A DNA stretch of 64,000 nucleotides from Arthrobacter sp. SPG23. GTDB lineage: Bacteria > Actinomycetota > Actinomycetes > Actinomycetales > Micrococcaceae. The first letter of the stretch is position 1; each line of letters starts with the position of its first letter. The stretch is from the NCBI RefSeq assembly GCF_000876655.1, contig NZ_JYCN01000017.1, forward strand, positions 1-64,000, read 5' to 3'. Positions 8,289-16,233 of the stretch are shown piece after piece. Under the pieces are notes generated by a model. It saw only the letters and a program-made list of their open reading frames with translations, did not search any database and had not been told where the DNA came from. The position numbers and the translations under genes were made by a program.

Positions 8289-8525
8289 TCAGATCTGAAG
8301 ACCGTGCGCGTGGCCCGGGACAGTTCGCCCTCCCGGGCCTCGCCGTACCTGGAAGCGGCTCTCAATGGTGTTGGAGGTGGCAAACGACAGGGAAAATTCC
8401 TGAGCCCCTCCTGTGGGGGAGCTGCCGCTGGCGGGGGCCGAACAGCCGGTGAGGGCGAGGGCTGCGATCGTTGGGACGGCGAGGGCGCCGACCTTCAGAG
8501 CCGAATAGTTGCGGTGCTGTGTCAT
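8289..8525 (-). pseudogene. Truncated solute-binding lipoprotein (ABC uptake), N-terminal relic
   Basis: The frame starts like a secreted binding protein: MTQHRNYSALKVG, a hydrophobic segment, then the lipobox LALTGCSAP with the lipidated cysteine at residue 28. A mature start EFSLSFATSNTIES follows, as in carbohydrate-binding proteins. Resemblance stops near 8352 (residue 58) and an unrelated tail runs to 8289, so about 85% of the expected protein is missing. The ribosome site AGAAAGG is intact six bases before the ATG. The relic lies divergent to a decayed ROK regulator, the usual layout of a sugar-uptake locus, so a deletion seems to have removed the transporter. Confidence 0.7.
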
Positions 8526-8571
8526 GTCCAGCCTTTCTGACTTCATTGTCTAAGAATTCCGGGAGCAGTGA

Positions 8572-9001
8572 CCCGGGCACGTTCGCACGTCCAACGGTGG
8601 CGACCTTGCGTGCCCCTGCGGGAACTATGGCTGCTTGGACATGATTTCTTCAGTGCCGGCACTGGTCCGGAAAGTCCGCCAGCACGGCGTGGATGCCAGA
8701 ACGGGTGAAGATCTTTTGCTGAACCCCTCAGTCATCGTTGTCGGCGGTAGCTTGGGGGGAGTCGGCGGATGTCCTTGCCGGGATCCGAGAAGTTGTGTAC
8801 CAGCGGGCCCTGCCGCCGGTGACGTCCCAACTGCAAATCAACCACCCGCTTCTGCATCACAAAGCCACAGTTGCCGGAGCCACTCAGGTGGTCGCGGAGC
8901 GTGTACTCTCGCTGGCGGCAATAGATGCAGCTGTGCGGGACCTACTGTCGCAGCGATGCAGCCGGACCATTCCAGCCGATATGTCTCACCGCTTCACTTA
9001 G
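8572..9001 (+). pseudogene. ROK-family regulator, C-terminal relic with deletion and frameshift
   Basis: Readable pieces are a stretch ending in CPCGNYGCLD, the ROK zinc motif CxCGxxGCL(E/D), then a helix ALVRKVRQHGVDART, then NPSVIVVGGSLG. The last pieces come too close together, so part of the protein is deleted between DART and NPSV. After a run of six G at 8754-8759 the match continues in another frame (ADVLAGIREVVYQRALP, to the end at 9001). The whole N-terminal half, including the helix-turn-helix, is absent and a TGA lies just before the first piece. This is therefore a dead transcription factor gene. Its last bases overlap the end of the convergent ABC1 kinase gene. Confidence 0.7.
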
Positions 9002-10710
9002 AGGCCGCGGCGTCCCGCCCACAGCCCGTGCAGCAGCGGCACCAGCGACACGATCATCAGCAGGTTGCCGAGCAGCGTGTCGTCCGCCCTGACCACAGAA
9101 CCCGCGATGAGCAGGGCGCCGAAAACCAGCGCCGATGCCGTTCGCTGTGCCGCCCGGTCCAGCCGTGCCATCCGCCGTTCGAGACGCGGATTGGCCACGG
9201 ATAGTGAGCCGTCCTCGATTCGGGTGAGAAGCCCGTCCAGGCGTTTCGGCAGCCCCAGTGCGACGCCGGCGGCGTCGAGAGCCTGCTTGGCCACGTCCTG
9301 CACGAAGTTTCCACGCTCGTCGCGCAGCAATTGCGCCGCGTAGGGTTCCACCGCGTCCCACAGATTGAACCTGGCATCCAGCGAGCTGCACACCCCCGAG
9401 GTGAGTGACATCGCCCGAATGATGAGCAGGAAGTTCTCCGGCAACTGGAACGGCAGCGAGCGGACCAGGTCGCCGAACTCCACCGCAAAATCGAGGAACT
9501 CCCGCGGGTCCACTTCGCGAAGTTCGGCGAAGCCCATCCCGCCGAACCGGGCGAAGAGATGCGTCATCGCCCGCTCAAGCTCGGCCGTGTCCGCCGACGG
9601 CACCAGCACACCCACATCGCGGATCGCGGCCACCAAGCCCTTACCGTCACGCGAGGCGGCCGCGATCAGAAGCTTCCGCAGGCCGCTGCGGGTACTGGGA
9701 GGAACCTCGCCCATCATGCCGAAGTCGATGAACGTCAGCTTCCAGGGGCGTCCTGCGGATGCATTGGAAGCCGGCGTGACGAAGATGTTACCGGGGTGCG
9801 GATCGGCATGGAAAAAGCCGCTGCTGAACAACTGGTCGAACATGACCGAGGCGAAAACCGGGGCAACCTGCGCCGGATCGATACCCGCCGCAAGAAGTTC
9901 CTCCGAGTCCGTGATCTTGATCGCCGCGACATTTTCGAGGACAAGCACGCGTCGGGTGCTCCACTCCCATGCGACATCGGGCACACCAACCCGGTCGTCG
10001 TCGGCGAAATCAGTCGCGAAGCGTTCTGCATTGGCTGCTTCATGCAGGTAGTCGATCTCCTCAAGACTAATTTCCGCAAACTCCTCCACCAGGGCGGGCA
10101 TGTCCGCACGATCGGACACCAGGCGCACATGGCTCAGCCAGCCGCCCACTCTGCGCAGCGCCGCCAGGTCGACGTCGACAATCGCGTCGATGCCGGGGCG
10201 CTGCACCTTCAAGACCACGCTGTGGAGCCCTGCGTCGGCGGCATTGGCAGGAAGGAGGTGCGCACGGTGCGCCTGCCCTAGGGATGCAGCGGCGATTGGC
10301 ATCTCTTCTACTGAGGCGAAAACCTTCTCCAGCGGCGCGCCCAGCTCCGCCTCGGCAAGTGCGCGGATTGCGGGAAACGGGACGGGGGGCACCTCGTCCT
10401 GGAGTCCCTCAAGTTCCTTGGTGATCTCGGGCGGAAGTACGTCGAGTCTGGACGACAGGAACTGACCCACCTTGATCATCAGGCCGCCCAAATCGACGGC
10501 CAGCACGCGGAAGCGCTGCGCGAAGCGCCGCATCCTCCTCGTCCGGGTGCGCTCGGCAAATTTGCCTAGCCCGACGCGGGGGAGGAACAGCTCAAACCAC
10601 CAGGTCACCGCCAGATGCCACGCGGCGAAGCGCAGGATGCGACGGTAACGGGCTCGGGTGTTCCCGGCGCCGGGTACCGGATCTGCCCGGTCCCGACGAA
10701 CCGATGCCAC
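8998..10710 (-). CDS. ABC1/AarF (UbiB-like) atypical kinase family protein
   Basis: Protein of 570 residues of the ABC1 family, linked in other organisms to isoprenoid-lipid and quinone metabolism. Visible family features are KVGQFLSSRLDVLP (the KxGQ loop), IAAASLGQAHRA (alanine-rich loop), VVLKVQRPG (lysine of the fold), FFHADPHPGN (catalytic-loop region) and LTFIDFGMMGEV (DFG metal site). Two hydrophobic segments at the end suggest membrane anchoring. I chose the GTG at 10710, a few bases beyond the stop of the PadR gene, since the family start (RYRRILRFAAWHL) follows shortly; longer readings run antisense-like into the PadR gene. The tight junction implies translation coupled to the PadR regulator. 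Confidence 0.85.
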   Translation of the reverse strand: MASVRRDRADPVPGAGNTRARYRRILRFAAWHLAVTWWFELFLPRVGLGKFAERTRTRRMRRFAQRFRVLAVDLGGLMIKVGQFLSSRLDVLPPEITKELEGLQDEVPPVPFPAIRALAEAELGAPLEKVFASVEEMPIAAASLGQAHRAHLLPANAADAGLHSVVLKVQRPGIDAIVDVDLAALRRVGGWLSHVRLVSDRADMPALVEEFAEISLEEIDYLHEAANAERFATDFADDDRVGVPDVAWEWSTRRVLVLENVAAIKITDSEELLAAGIDPAQVAPVFASVMFDQLFSSGFFHADPHPGNIFVTPASNASAGRPWKLTFIDFGMMGEVPPSTRSGLRKLLIAAASRDGKGLVAAIRDVGVLVPSADTAELERAMTHLFARFGGMGFAELREVDPREFLDFAVEFGDLVRSLPFQLPENFLLIIRAMSLTSGVCSSLDARFNLWDAVEPYAAQLLRDERGNFVQDVAKQALDAAGVALGLPKRLDGLLTRIEDGSLSVANPRLERRMARLDRAAQRTASALVFGALLIAGSVVRADDTLLGNLLMIVSLVPLLHGLWAGRRGL

Positions 10711-10715
10711 CCCCG

Positions 10716-11258
10716 TCAGTCCTGGGCGAGGATCGAATACAGCCGGCGGCGGGCCTCGTCGAGCACCGCCACGGCCTGTTGCACCTGCTCCGGCGAGCCG
10801 GTGCGACCCACCTGGGACGCGGCCTGCGCCAGCTCGAGGCCAGCCTTGGGCAGTGCCGCGAATCCGGTGCCGGTAGCCTGGCCCCCTGACTCCCACGGTG
10901 CTGACGCATGCGCACCCGCCACTTCCTCCCGGCCTGCCTCGGTGAGCGAGTAGATCTTGCGGCCGTTGGACTCCTCGGCACGGATCAACCCCTCATCGGC
11001 CAGCAACTGCAGCGTGGGGTATACGGAGCCCGCACTGGGCTTCCAGCTGCCACTGCTGCGCTCCTCGATTTCACGGATGATCTGGTAGCCGTGCATCGGC
11101 CGCTCCGCGAGCAGGGCCAGCACCGCCGAGCGCACCTCGCCCCGCCCCGCGCGGGTGCCGGAGCGCTTCTCAAACCTTGAACGCAGCTCTTCAACGGCCT
11201 GCCACATGCCGTCGATGTTGGGGCCGCCAAATCCGCCCGCAGGGTATGAATTACGCAT
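10716..11258 (-). CDS. PadR-family transcriptional regulator
   Basis: DNA-binding repressor of 180 residues. The winged-helix domain covers ~40-110: VRSAVLALLAERPMHGYQIIREIEERS, then GSVYPTLQLLADEGLI, the classic PadR recognition helix, then YSLTEAGREE. The C-terminal half is a dimerisation region rich in Ala and Gln. AGGAGAG lies four bases before the ATG. It is first in an operon with the ABC1 kinase. Three evenly spaced CGATAC repeats upstream are likely its own operator, so it probably represses itself and the kinase. The inducer is unknown. Confidence 0.88.
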   Translation of the reverse strand: MRNSYPAGGFGGPNIDGMWQAVEELRSRFEKRSGTRAGRGEVRSAVLALLAERPMHGYQIIREIEERSSGSWKPSAGSVYPTLQLLADEGLIRAEESNGRKIYSLTEAGREEVAGAHASAPWESGGQATGTGFAALPKAGLELAQAASQVGRTGSPEQVQQAVAVLDEARRRLYSILAQD

Positions 11259-11282
11259 GCTGCTCTCCTAATGGGACGCGAA

Positions 11283-11308
11283 CGATACTCAACGATACAT
11301 CCCGATAC
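11283..11308. promoter_or_regulatory. Triple CGATAC direct repeat at 10-bp spacing (likely PadR operator)
   Basis: CGATAC occurs at 11283-11288, 11293-11298 and 11303-11308, one helical turn apart, 25 to 50 bases upstream of the padR start. Such phased repeats place the same contacts on one face of the DNA. Confidence 0.5.
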
Positions 11309-11357
11309 ACGCGAAAAGAAGGGGTGCAGGACGCGTGATCTCAAGGGCCGCAGCCGG

Positions 11358-12143
11358 TCAACCCCCGAGGCGCTGGCTAAATGACACAAGACGCGATTGC
11401 ATCTCCCAGTACGGAGTGGCGGCCGGCGCCTGCTTGCCGTCACGCAGGGCGCCGACGACGTTCACGGCCGCGTCAACTGCTGCGCGGTACGGCAGGGAAC
11501 CGGAACTCACCCGCCGGACGCCCAGCTCACCCAGCTCGGCAACAGTCAGCGAGGGATGTGCCAGCACGTTGACCGGCACCCCGATGCCGGCGGTAATAGT
11601 CCGGATGTCCTCCGGAACCACAAGTCCGGGGACAAAGATTCCGTCCGCCCCGGCGTCGGCGTAGGCAGAGGCACGGAGCAGGACGGCATCCACTGTGGCC
11701 TGTTCGCCGAACCATATGTTGTCCACCCGTGCGTTGATGAACATGGCCGGGGTGCGCCCCTTGACGGCGGCAACTTTGTCGGCAAAGGCTGCTGGATCGA
11801 CCAGGTGCCCGGCCGTGCTGTCCTCCAGGTTGACCCCGGCCACGCCAAGGGCAGCGAGTTGGGCCACAAGTTCCGCAACCTCGGCAGGGTCATCGGAGTA
11901 GCCGTCCTCGATGTCCGCCGTGACGTGGACAGGCAGGCGGCACAGCTGCTCCATGAGTGCCGTGGTGACTGTCTTGCTGGACCGACCTCCGTCCGGCAGG
12001 CCGGCACTTGCCGCAATGCCAAAGCTGGTGGTGCCGACGGCCGGGAACCCCGCTGCCGCGAAAGCCAAGGCGGATCCGACATCCCACGCGTTGGGCAGCA
12101 GGAGTGGCGCCGCAGTGTGATGGAGTTCCCGAAAAGTGGCCAT
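11358..12143 (-). CDS. Isocitrate lyase/PEP mutase superfamily protein
   Basis: Protein of 261 residues of the PEP mutase-like branch. It has LLLPNAWDVGSALAFAAAGF at the start, the metal-binding VTADIEDGYSDD near residue 95 and INARVDN at ~140, all typical. The family includes phosphonopyruvate hydrolases, oxaloacetate hydrolases and 2-methylisocitrate lyase relatives. The catalytic loop motif KKCGH of true isocitrate/methylisocitrate lyases is not visible, so a C-C lyase of that kind is less likely. The gene is divergent from a LysR regulator across 150 bases, which suggests that regulator may control it. Substrate unknown. Confidence 0.8.
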   Translation of the reverse strand: MATFRELHHTAAPLLLPNAWDVGSALAFAAAGFPAVGTTSFGIAASAGLPDGGRSSKTVTTALMEQLCRLPVHVTADIEDGYSDDPAEVAELVAQLAALGVAGVNLEDSTAGHLVDPAAFADKVAAVKGRTPAMFINARVDNIWFGEQATVDAVLLRASAYADAGADGIFVPGLVVPEDIRTITAGIGVPVNVLAHPSLTVAELGELGVRRVSSGSLPYRAAVDAAVNVVGALRDGKQAPAATPYWEMQSRLVSFSQRLGG

Positions 12144-12299
12144 TTCATTCCCATCCCCTGCTAACCGAATAGGTGAATCCCGTTCAGTCTACAAACGCGG
12201 CCGGGCGCCGCAAGGGGGGTAGCGCGAACACCCTTGGCCGCCTGGTCGGTACCGGCGACCATTAGCGCTGTGGATGGACTGTCCGGATAACCTGTGGGT

Positions 12300-13262
12300 A
12301 TGAAGAACCTGGACCTGAACCTGCTGCCCCAACTTCAGGTCCTGTTGGAGCTACGCAACGTATCCCGTGCGGCCGAGAGGCTGCAGCTCAGCCAGCCAGC
12401 CACCAGCGCGGCGATGGCCAGACTCCGGCGGCACTTCGACGACGAACTCCTGGTCCGGAACGGCCGTACCTATGACCTCACGCCCTTTGCGCAGTCCCTG
12501 GTCCCGCTGGTTGATGAAGCCATGCTTCACATCCAGCGGGCCACGCGCGTGAGGTCCGGCTTCGATGCCGCCACGAGCGAGCGGGAATTTGTTATTGCGG
12601 CATCGGACTACGCGGCGGCGCTGATTGTTGGTCCGTTGCGTGGGATTCTTCGGGAGGAAGCCCCAGGCGTGTCCGTGGACTTCGTCCCGACGGCCAAGTC
12701 CGGCATCCAGGGCCAAATGGCCGACTATTCGAAGATTGACCTCCTGGTGGGGCCAACCGGTTACCACATGCAGGGTACAAGCAAGCAGGTGTTCCGGGAC
12801 AGTTTCGTGGCAGTGGCTGATTCCGGAAATTCCCTGCTCCAGCAGCCCCGCCTCACGCTGGACGACCTGGCCACGGTGCCTCACGCCGTCGGCTATTTCG
12901 GTGAGGGAATCAGTACCCCGGCGGACAAGCTGTTTGAATCCCGCGGTGTTCAGCGCCGCGTGGCAGCCGTGGTGGCCGGGTTCCTGTCGTTGCCGCTGCT
13001 GGTCGAAGGAACGGATCTGGTGGCTCTGGTCCCGCGGATGTTGGCGGCACGGGCCCAGCGCGGCGGGGACATTGTGGTGCTGGAGTTCTCCGAAGGCACC
13101 GAGGCGTCCCTTGTGGAGGCCATGTACTGGCACCCCTCCCAGACGGAGGACCCCGCCAGCGTCTGGCTGCGCTCCGTGGTGCAGCGGGCCTGTTCGCGGC
13201 TGCATGAACTGTTTCCCGTCACGGCCCATCCGGTGACTATCACTGTGACGGATACCAGGTAG
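12300..13262 (+). CDS. LysR-family transcriptional regulator
   Basis: Regulator of 320 residues. The N-terminal helix-turn-helix is clear (LPQLQVLLELRNVSRAAERLQLSQPATSAAMARLRRHF, written here as one motif span of residues ~8-45), and the remainder is a substrate-binding-like effector domain. The NodD-like opening MKNLDLNLL is typical of one LysR branch. A -10 box TAACCT at 12288-12293 sits six bases from the ATG and no ribosome site is seen, so the message is probably leaderless; a GTG at 12294 is an alternative start. It is divergent from the PEP mutase-like gene. Confidence 0.87.
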   Translation: MKNLDLNLLPQLQVLLELRNVSRAAERLQLSQPATSAAMARLRRHFDDELLVRNGRTYDLTPFAQSLVPLVDEAMLHIQRATRVRSGFDAATSEREFVIAASDYAAALIVGPLRGILREEAPGVSVDFVPTAKSGIQGQMADYSKIDLLVGPTGYHMQGTSKQVFRDSFVAVADSGNSLLQQPRLTLDDLATVPHAVGYFGEGISTPADKLFESRGVQRRVAAVVAGFLSLPLLVEGTDLVALVPRMLAARAQRGGDIVVLEFSEGTEASLVEAMYWHPSQTEDPASVWLRSVVQRACSRLHELFPVTAHPVTITVTDTR

Positions 13263-13361
13263 GTCCAACCCGCCGCCACGGGCGCCAACCTCATGGTCGA
13301 CGTCGGCGGTGCTGCCGGGCTGAAAGTGGGGACGGGCTGAGCCTCAGGCGGCCAGCAGGTC

Positions 13362-14138
13362 TCAGCGCAGGGCGTCGGAGACGGACTTGGCACCGCCGTG
13401 GCCTGACTGGCCGCCATCCACCGGAATTTCCGCGCCGGTCACGAAGGAGGACAACGGACTGAGCAGGAACAGCACGACGCCGGCCACCTCTTCCACGCCT
13501 CCGGTGCGGCCCAGCGGGATTTCGGCCAGGGTGGCCCGCCTGAACACCGGCTTGGCGCTCGCCGTCATGGGCGTATCAATGAAGCCCGGGTGGACGGTGT
13601 TCACCCGTATACCCTGCGGGCCAAGTTCCATGGCCGCCACCTGGGAGAGCCCGCGCAGGGCCCATTTGCTGGCGGTGTAGGCGACCGGATAGTGCGCCGT
13701 CAGTCCGGCTACGGATCCAACGTTGACGATCGCGGAGCCGGACGCCATCAAGGGTGTGAGGGCCTGGATTCCCAGCAAAGCGCCGGCAACGTTCACTTCG
13801 TACACCCGTTGCAGGTCGTCCACCGAGGCATCCAGAAGCCGGCTCCGCTGGGTGATTCCCGCGTTGTTCACCAGGCCGTCCACCCGCCATCCCCGGGACT
13901 GTATCCATTGAGCGAGGCCGGACCAGCCGGCGGCATCGGCAACGTCAAGCTGCCGGTACACCAACGCACCACCGGAAGACGACGACAAGGCGGCCAACTC
14001 AGCCGGCACGTCCGCCGCGAGGTCCGTCGCGATGACGCGTGCGCCGGCCTCAACCAGGAGCCGCGCCTCCGCGGTCCCCTGACCCTGGCCGGCCCCCGTC
14101 ACCACCACCGTCCTGCCCGCGAGCTGGAAGGAAACCAC
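13362..14138 (-). CDS. SDR-family oxidoreductase (last gene of the aromatic operon)
   Basis: NAD(P)-dependent short-chain dehydrogenase of 258 residues. It has TGAGQGQG for cofactor binding, NNAG, a catalytic serine in NVGSVAG and the YTASK motif, ending FVTGAEIPVDGG. The GTG at 14138 lies two bases past the stop of the fumarylacetoacetate-hydrolase gene; a longer reading in this frame runs antisense-like through that gene and is rejected. Likely oxidises an alcohol or dihydrodiol intermediate in the aromatic pathway encoded by the six genes upstream. Substrate not determined. Confidence 0.86.
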   Translation of the reverse strand: MVSFQLAGRTVVVTGAGQGQGTAEARLLVEAGARVIATDLAADVPAELAALSSSSGGALVYRQLDVADAAGWSGLAQWIQSRGWRVDGLVNNAGITQRSRLLDASVDDLQRVYEVNVAGALLGIQALTPLMASGSAIVNVGSVAGLTAHYPVAYTASKWALRGLSQVAAMELGPQGIRVNTVHPGFIDTPMTASAKPVFRRATLAEIPLGRTGGVEEVAGVVLFLLSPLSSFVTGAEIPVDGGQSGHGGAKSVSDALR

Positions 14139-14140
14139 TC

Positions 14141-15139
14141 TCAGGCCCCTGAAGCAGCCGCAGAGGCAACCCGGTTTCGCGGGCGGGTCCGGGCCGGCAC
14201 CCGGGTCGCAGCCTCGCGCCGGGGGCCAACAGTGTTCTCGATGGTGCCGATGCCTTCCACCGTCATCCGGACCACGTCTCCGGTCTTCAGCGGCGGGGGA
14301 GTCTTCGAGCCGTTCCGTCCCCGGAGTTCCGCGAGGCAGCCACGGCCGCAGGTGCCGGAGCCCAGGACGTCGCCGGGCTTCACCAGGGAGTCCTGCGACG
14401 CGTAAGCAACAAGCTCGGCGAACGGCCAGCCCATGTTGGACAGCAGGTCCTGCCCGATGGCTTCCCCGTTGACTTCCACGGCCATGGAGATCGGCAGGAA
14501 CCCCTCGGCGTCGTGCAGGTCCTCGAACTCGTCCGCCGTGACAATCCACGGTCCCAGCGTGTTGGCGAAGTCCTTGCCTTTGCACGGGCCAAGGCTGACT
14601 TTCATCTCGCGGCGCTGCAGGTCCCGCGCGGACCAGTCGTTGAGCACCGTGTAGCCGAAGATGTGCTGGTGCGCCTTCTCCGCTGTCAGGTTCCCGCCGT
14701 CGCTTCCGGGAACGCGTCCGACGACGGCGGCTACTTCGGTCTCGAAGTCCAGGTCGTCGCAGCCCGCCGGAATTCCGACCACCTCCCCGGTGCCCGTCAC
14801 GGTGTGCGGATTGGTGAAGTAAAACGTGGGGGCCTCGTACCACTCGGGCACAACGCCGGCCACCCCGTCGATGCTTTTCCGCACCCCCTCGACGTGCTCC
14901 TCGAAGGCCACAAAATCACGGATGGTGGCAGGCGCCAGCGGGGCAATCAGCTGCACGTCCGCCAGGGGCACGGGCGCCGCCGAACCGATGGTTTTGCCGG
15001 CGAGGGCCAGGGCTTCGGCCAGTCCGGCTTCCAGCAGGCTATTGACGGTCCTGCCTGCGGGCAGGGCATAGCAGTTGTGGCCGTCCACGAAGCCGGACTG
15101 CGTCCCGCCGTCGTCATTCCAGCGTGCAATCTTGACCAT
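14141..15139 (-). CDS. Fumarylacetoacetate hydrolase (FAH) family protein
   Basis: Enzyme of 332 residues of the FAH superfamily, which cleaves or hydrates beta-diketo acids made by aromatic ring opening. Metal-site residues are visible in FVAFEEHVEG, DLDFETEVAAVVG (the acidic triad region) and GYTVLNDWSARDLQ. GTCGRGCLAEL precedes the last strand. The tail after ~310 is Arg/Ala-rich and probably disordered. Two bases separate it from the SDR gene and eleven from the amidohydrolase gene, all one operon. It may act as fumarylpyruvate/acylpyruvate hydrolase; the second FAH gene of the operon (18463-19407) would then take a different step. Confidence 0.86.
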   Translation of the reverse strand: MVKIARWNDDGGTQSGFVDGHNCYALPAGRTVNSLLEAGLAEALALAGKTIGSAAPVPLADVQLIAPLAPATIRDFVAFEEHVEGVRKSIDGVAGVVPEWYEAPTFYFTNPHTVTGTGEVVGIPAGCDDLDFETEVAAVVGRVPGSDGGNLTAEKAHQHIFGYTVLNDWSARDLQRREMKVSLGPCKGKDFANTLGPWIVTADEFEDLHDAEGFLPISMAVEVNGEAIGQDLLSNMGWPFAELVAYASQDSLVKPGDVLGSGTCGRGCLAELRGRNGSKTPPPLKTGDVVRMTVEGIGTIENTVGPRREAATRVPARTRPRNRVASAAASGA

Positions 15140-15150
15140 GACGTTGTCCC

Positions 15151-16233
15151 TTAAGCTGTCGGTCGGGCGGTGAGGATTGAAGCGGGCGTGATGCCGAGGG
15201 CTGCGGCGTTACCGGCCAGCACTTTGGCTGCGTCGTCCGCGGGCAGGCTGGCCGCGCGCACTTCGTCCGCGGGGCTGTCGGAGCCCATGTCGAAGGGGTA
15301 ATCGGAACCGAGCAGTACCTGCTCCGGGCCGGCGGCAGCCACCAGCGCCCGTAGTTGCGCCGGGTCATGGACCAGCGAATCGAAGTAGAGCTTCTTCAGG
15401 TATGACGACGGCGGCTGTGCGCAGCCATGTGCTTCCGGCCGGACTTTCCAGGCGTGGTCGGAGCGGCCCAGGCTGGTGGGAAGGTATCCGCCGCCGTGGG
15501 CAGCCAGCACTTTCAGGCCCGGGTGCCGGTCCAGGACCCCGCTGAAGATCAGGTGCGACAGGGCCACCGCGTTTTCGGCCGGCTGCGACACGGTGTTGGC
15601 CAGGTAAAAGCGGTCCAGCCGTTCATCCAGGGAGCAGCCGAACGGGTGCAGGAACACCAGCGCGCCCAGCTCTTCAGCCCGGGTCCATAACGGCTCAAGC
15701 CTCGGATCGGAGAGTTCAACGGTGCTGCGTTCCGGGTCGCCCGGAGTGGCGGCGAACGAGCCGATTTCCACGCCGAGCAGGCCGCACTCCAGCACCGCGT
15801 GCTCCAGCGCTTCCACCATCAGCGCGGGGTGCTGCAGGGGCACCAGGCCCAGGCCGTTGAGCCGTTCCGGGGCGCGGTCAACGAACTCCCGCACAGCCTG
15901 GTTGGCGGCCATGGCCAGCTGCAGCGACAGTTCCTCGCCGGCGAAGTAGTAGAAGTGCGACGGCGACGGCGAGACCAGCTGCACATCCACACCCTGGGCG
16001 TCCATGTCCGCCAGCCGGCGGTCCAGATCCGTCAGCTGAGGCCAGCGCTCCTTGATCATCCGGCCTGAAGCGGCCATCGACTCCGGGCCGTTGCGGCGCA
16101 CCTCCAAGGCCTGCTGGGCACCAAAACCTTCGGGGTCGGCGTCGGAAACCAGTTGCTGCAGGGCCGGAAGCAGGATGTGGGCGTGGACGTCAACAGCGGG
16201 GCTGGCCCCTCCTTCAAAAGGGAGCGTGCTCAT
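15151..16233 (-). CDS. Amidohydrolase-2 family (ACMSD-like) decarboxylase or hydrolase
   Basis: Metal-dependent TIM-barrel enzyme of 360 residues. It has the N-terminal VDVHAH metal pair, LVFLHPFG, LAAHGGGYLP and LLGSDYPFDMG with the catalytic aspartate. These are the marks of the ACMSD-like group, which decarboxylates carboxylated muconate semialdehydes or hydroxybenzoates. In an operon with an extradiol dioxygenase, removal of a carboxyl group from a ring-opening product is a good fit. The start overlaps the end of the FAD monooxygenase gene by four bases (ATGA). Confidence 0.84.
   Translation of the reverse strand: MSTLPFEGGASPAVDVHAHILLPALQQLVSDADPEGFGAQQALEVRRNGPESMAASGRMIKERWPQLTDLDRRLADMDAQGVDVQLVSPSPSHFYYFAGEELSLQLAMAANQAVREFVDRAPERLNGLGLVPLQHPALMVEALEHAVLECGLLGVEIGSFAATPGDPERSTVELSDPRLEPLWTRAEELGALVFLHPFGCSLDERLDRFYLANTVSQPAENAVALSHLIFSGVLDRHPGLKVLAAHGGGYLPTSLGRSDHAWKVRPEAHGCAQPPSSYLKKLYFDSLVHDPAQLRALVAAAGPEQVLLGSDYPFDMGSDSPADEVRAASLPADDAAKVLAGNAAALGITPASILTARPTA

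Noticed and set aside
12351..13268. 305-codon minus-strand frame opposite the LysR gene
   Set aside because: Antisense shadow; the plus strand carries a clear LysR protein with helix-turn-helix.
13263..13340. Short plus-strand stretch after the LysR gene that reads like a Gly/Val-rich protein end
   Set aside because: Only about 25 codons with no start and no recognisable family; could be chance in GC-rich DNA.
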